Source of the DNA: Tubiluchus corallicola
Taxonomy: Eukaryota > Priapulida > Priapulimorpha > Priapulimorphida > Tubiluchidae
Assembly: GCA_030141605.1 (NCBI GenBank)
Contig: JAQGDQ010001654.1
Span: forward strand, 5,001 to 30,846
Reading direction: 5' to 3'
Length of the DNA: 25,846 bases
Below the pieces are notes generated by a model that had not been told where the DNA came from, did no database searches, and saw only the letters and a program-made list of their open reading frames with translations. The position numbers were made by a program, and so were the translations under genes. This document shows, piece after piece, positions 21,941-25,846 of this stretch; position 1 is the stretch's first letter, and every line of letters starts with the position of its first letter.

Positions 21941-22715
21941 CAGTGGCGGATCGTGTATAGGTACTGTGTGGAACTGCAGCACCCCCTATTTTCACTCAAT
22001 ATTATCGATAATATTCAATATAATAAGTCTTTTTTCTTTAGTTCTTTCTTTATACTAGTACAGTCCAGAGCACGTGAGGGTAGTACTGTTTGCTTCACAG
22101 CTCCAGCAACGTGGTGTTTGGATGCCGCGTGCATGCGCATTGTCTGCGCGCAGGTAGAGAAAGTACTGTTGCTCACACAGTTTTGTTGTCAGTTGTCACC
22201 TGCTTACAGTGAATGGATCAAGCTTTAACTGCAGCGCCCCCTATTTTCACTCAATATTATCGATAATATTCAATATAATAAGTCTTTTTTCTTTAGTTCT
22301 TTCTTTATACTTGTACAGTACAGAGCAGGTGAGGGTAGTACTGTTTGCTTCACAGCCCAGCACGGTGGGCTCCAGCAACGTGGTGTTTAGCTGTTGTGCG
22401 CATGCGGCCATGTGCACATGGCTGAGCCCAGGTAGAGAAAGTACTGTCACTCACACAGTTTGGTGTCAGTTGTCACGTGCTTACAGTGGATCAAGCTTGA
22501 ACTGTGACAGTTTAAACTATTAGTAAGCAAAAAATATCTTTTTGTCTAGGATTTTATCAAGTTTGTGTATAGAATTTTGTATGTTTGTTTGGTTAAAATT
22601 ACAATTGCAACATTAAAATTACATAACTGCTTTTTCGTTTTACACAGTATTAAAACAATTGCTAAACATTTTCTGAAGTAGCACCCCCGCTAATTTTAGC
22701 TAGGAGCCGCCACTG
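21941..22715. mobile_element. hAT-like non-autonomous DNA element, 775 bp
   Basis: It starts CAGTGGCGGATC and ends GAGCCGCCACTG. The two ends are inverted repeats at 11 of 12 positions and match the CAGTGGCGG type common in hAT transposons. The 8-bp flanks are TAATGGTT and TAGTGATC, 5/8 identical with three transitions, compatible with a decayed 8-bp target duplication. The interior is a direct duplication (21972-22226 and 22227-22506), each copy with an ATTATCGATAAT palindrome. No transposase is encoded. Confidence 0.65.
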
Positions 22716-22916
22716 TAGTGATCGCTCAAAATTCCACCGGTCTTTCGGGATACATTGCTTTTATTTCAGACATGTTTATTTCCTAATACGTTTTGAGATT
22801 CGTGAATCGCCGACTGTAAATAACAACCTACAACTACATAACAGAGACTATTATTACCCCACTTTTACCCTAAATACCACGCGTCATACAGGGCAACAGC
22901 ATGTACCATTTTTGGT

Positions 22917-22995
22917 ATGACCAGGCCGCTGGTTCGAACTCACGATCTCCCAGACGGAAAGCAGACGCGTTACCAATAGACTAAACCATCTAAAT
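22917..22995 (-). repeat. tRNA-derived sequence (SINE head or tRNA relic)
   Basis: On the minus strand, TGGTTTAGTCTATTGGTAAC resembles an A box and D arm, CGTCTGCTTTCCGTCTGGG an anticodon arm, and GTGAGTTCGAACCA a B box. The T stem barely pairs and no 7-bp acceptor stem is seen, so a working tRNA is unlikely. Confidence 0.5.
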
Positions 22996-23526
22996 TATAG
23001 ACGGCGCAAAATGATGAAAAAATGCGTAATCCTACGAATTTAATTTAATAAAGTTTACTATTTTACTTAAAAGAGATTCCACTGTTTTTACCTTAGTCTA
23101 ACAGAATGTCTGAATAGCATGTAAGTTGTATTTCCGTTTTTTCCACTTAAATTTTGACGTGATGGTCGAAATCAGAACATTTCAGAATTTTTCAAAAATT
23201 CGATCGAACTACAGAGAGGAATTTCAGGAGACTCCGTGCCAAACCAAGCGTGGTGGTTACCCTAGTACTAAACCTAACAACTAAATACTGTGCTTTAGTA
23301 TTCATTTTTCTGCAGTGCTTTTTTACAACACCTTTATGACAACAATTGAAATTTCAATTCACCGCGCATGTTTTTCCAGTTCTGTTAGAATGGCAGAATT
23401 CTTATTTTTTAGTTAACTGTACATTAACTCCATTGTTACCTGTTCTTTTTGCAATAAACTTGACATTATTTCAATAACAATGGAAATTTAAGTAATCAAT
23501 CATTTTGAGTAACACGGTGCTACGTA
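22996..23526. other. Non-coding stretch, no gene recognised
   Basis: AT-rich sequence with no coding or repeat signature that I can name. Confidence 0.4.
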
Positions 23527-24287
23527 ATATTTTGCCTTAGAACACCTGCCATTCGGTGTTGTTCTTAATCATTCACGGTGTTATGCAAGGCTAAGTCTTC
23601 GGACCGCTCTTGTTTAAACTGTACATAATATTTTGCCTTGGATTACCTGCAATTCGGTGCTGTTCTTAATCATTCACAGTGTTACGCAGGGCTAAGTCTT
23701 CGGACCGCTCTTGTTTAAACTGTACATAATATTTTGCCTTAGAACAACGGCCATTCGGTGCGGTTCTTAATCATTCACGGTGTTATGCAAGGCTAAGTCT
23801 TCGGACCGCTTTTGTTTAAACTGTACATAATAATTTACCTTAGAACGCCTGCCATTCGGTGTTGTTCTTAATCATTCATGGTGTTATGCAAGGCTAAGTC
23901 TTTGGACCACTTTTGTTTAAACTGTACATAATAATTTACCTTAGAACACCTGCCATTCGGTTCTGTTCTTAATCATTCACGGTGTTATGCAAGGCTAAGT
24001 CTTAGGACCGCTCTTGTTTAAACTGTACATAATAATTTACCTTAGAACACCTGCCATTCGGTGCTGTTCTTAATCATTCACGGTGTTATGCAAGGCTAAG
24101 TCTTCGGACCACTCTTGCTTAAACTGTACATAATATTTTACCTGAGAACAACGGCCATTCGGTGCTGTTCTTAATCATTCAGGGTGTTATGCAAGGGTAA
24201 GTCTTCGGACCGCCTTTGTTTAAACTGTACATAATAATTTAGCCTTGTAATACCTGCCATTCTGTGTTGTTTCTGATCGGTCACTTT
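23527..24287. repeat. 101-bp tandem repeat, about 7.5 copies
   Basis: CTAAGTCTTCGGACC-type markers fall at 23591, 23692, 23793, 23894, 23995, 24096 and 24197 (the last with C to G), each exactly 101 bp apart. Units include CCATTCGGTG, TTCTTAATCATTCACGG, TTATGCAAGG and TTTAAACTGTACATAATA. AACACC and GGTGTT form a short inverted repeat in some units. Both edges decay. Confidence 0.95.
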
Positions 24288-24635
24288 GTTATTTTCTACT
24301 CACGCGTAAGTTTTTCCGACGCGCAGACTAAATTCCGTGGATTCATCGCTTCTCGCCTAATAAATCACATTTAATCTAAAAAGTAAAGACTCCGATCGGG
24401 ACATTATAGCTAATCAACGACTATTTTGCTCGGCTTGATTTACAGCTTACGAGCTGCAACCACATTAACAGCCAGAAATTGAAGCCATGCTTGTTCATTG
24501 TATCTGAGTGGACACAGGATAATAGGGCCTTGGTCAAACAGTGAAGCATGCCCTGAGCGAGCTAGCAAATCATTTTATTCTGATAGTATTACTTGTATTG
24601 CTATGACTGTAGAAGTAGCAAAACTTCTAGTAGTA
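24288..24635. other. Non-coding stretch, no gene recognised
   Basis: No feature assigned. An open frame beginning at 24498 continues into the TAG/CAG microsatellite and has no domain signature. Confidence 0.4.
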
Positions 24636-24671
24636 ATTGCAGCAGCAGCAGCAGCACCAGCAGCAGCAGCT

Positions 24672-24750
<79 letters not shown>

Positions 24751-24759
24751 CATCAGCAT

Positions 24760-24833
<74 letters not shown>

Positions 24834-24843
24834 CTACTACTAC

Positions 24844-24883
<40 letters not shown>

Positions 24884-24884
24884 C
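24636..24884. repeat. CAG/TAG microsatellite with an internal strand switch
   Basis: CAG blocks alternate with TAG blocks (about 24673-24750 and 24782-24832). At 24831-24845 the TAG run turns into TAC units and back, which is the reverse-complement phase of the same repeat and makes a local palindrome. Poly-Val, Ser and Thr frames are artefacts. Confidence 0.95.
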
Positions 24885-25075
24885 ATAGCAGTCTACGTAA
24901 AACATCTGAAGTTACTGAACCGATGCGACAGAGCGACACACGTCTATTCTTTACCCACATGTCACGTGACGATTGTAGTTAAGACGCGTTGCTGTGGTAC
25001 ACTCAACTTTTGACTTGTAGCAACTGCGCGTGCGCACAACGAAACTGTGAAGCCTTATTGTCGACAATCAAAGTT
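24885..25075 (+). repeat. Dispersed repeat, copy 4 (plus orientation)
   Basis: It matches copies 1 and 2: CTACGTAAAAC, CTGAAGTTACTGAACCGATG, TGTCACGTGACGATTGTAGT, GTGGTACACTCAAC and GCAACTGCGCGTGCGCACAA. It starts right at the end of the TAG microsatellite. Confidence 0.82.

Positions 25076-25846
<771 letters not shown>

Overview
This is a non-coding-rich stretch of an animal (metazoan, invertebrate) nuclear genome. The evidence is a spliced G-protein-coupled receptor gene with GT-AG introns, very dense microsatellites and minisatellites, short DNA transposons of hAT and piggyBac type, and tRNA-like sequences. The receptor resembles thyrotropin-releasing-hormone receptors (TRHR), a family present across bilaterians. 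The microsatellite richness and receptor type would fit a lophotrochozoan such as a mollusc, annelid or brachiopod, but that placement is inference.

Gene content: I can support one protein-coding gene, on the minus strand. Coding exon 1 (17984 to 17166, residues 1-273, TM1-TM5 plus most of intracellular loop 3) joins in phase 0 to coding exon 2 (7507 to 7217, residues 274-369, TM6, TM7 and tail). The 369-residue product carries the class A landmarks and three of the four residues known to contact TRH in vertebrate receptors; the fourth (Arg306 in human) is Lys320 here. A good acceptor just upstream of the ATG (AG at 18018-18017) predicts at least one upstream non-coding exon.

The 9,658-bp intron (7508-17165) is roughly four-fifths repeat. 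It holds a small (c. 23-bp) repeat patch (7685-7960), 78 copies of a 43-bp unit (7974-11325), a zone of decayed units (11326-11635), 49 copies of a 56-bp unit (11636-14369), a piggyBac-type MITE (14811-15263) and about 1.3 kb of CAA/CAG/CAT microsatellite (15870-17160). Both satellite units contain an inverted repeat, and a short sequence between the arrays resembles both units.

Flanks. Downstream of the gene (1-7216): a snap-back repeat complex (753-3172), a 12-copy 70/71-bp array (4112-4943), a GAAA tract with a G16 run, and a tandemly duplicated dispersed repeat (6120-6700). Upstream of the gene (17985-25846): a tRNA-like sequence followed by T5 (18174-18254), a 1.2-kb GAC-RYT hexamer array, three further copies of the dispersed repeat, a long CT tract, a hAT-like element with TIRs (21941-22715), a tRNA-derived fragment, a 101-bp tandem array, and TAG and TAA microsatellites. 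The last of these runs off the window end. Almost all long open frames outside the receptor are low-complexity translations of these repeats.
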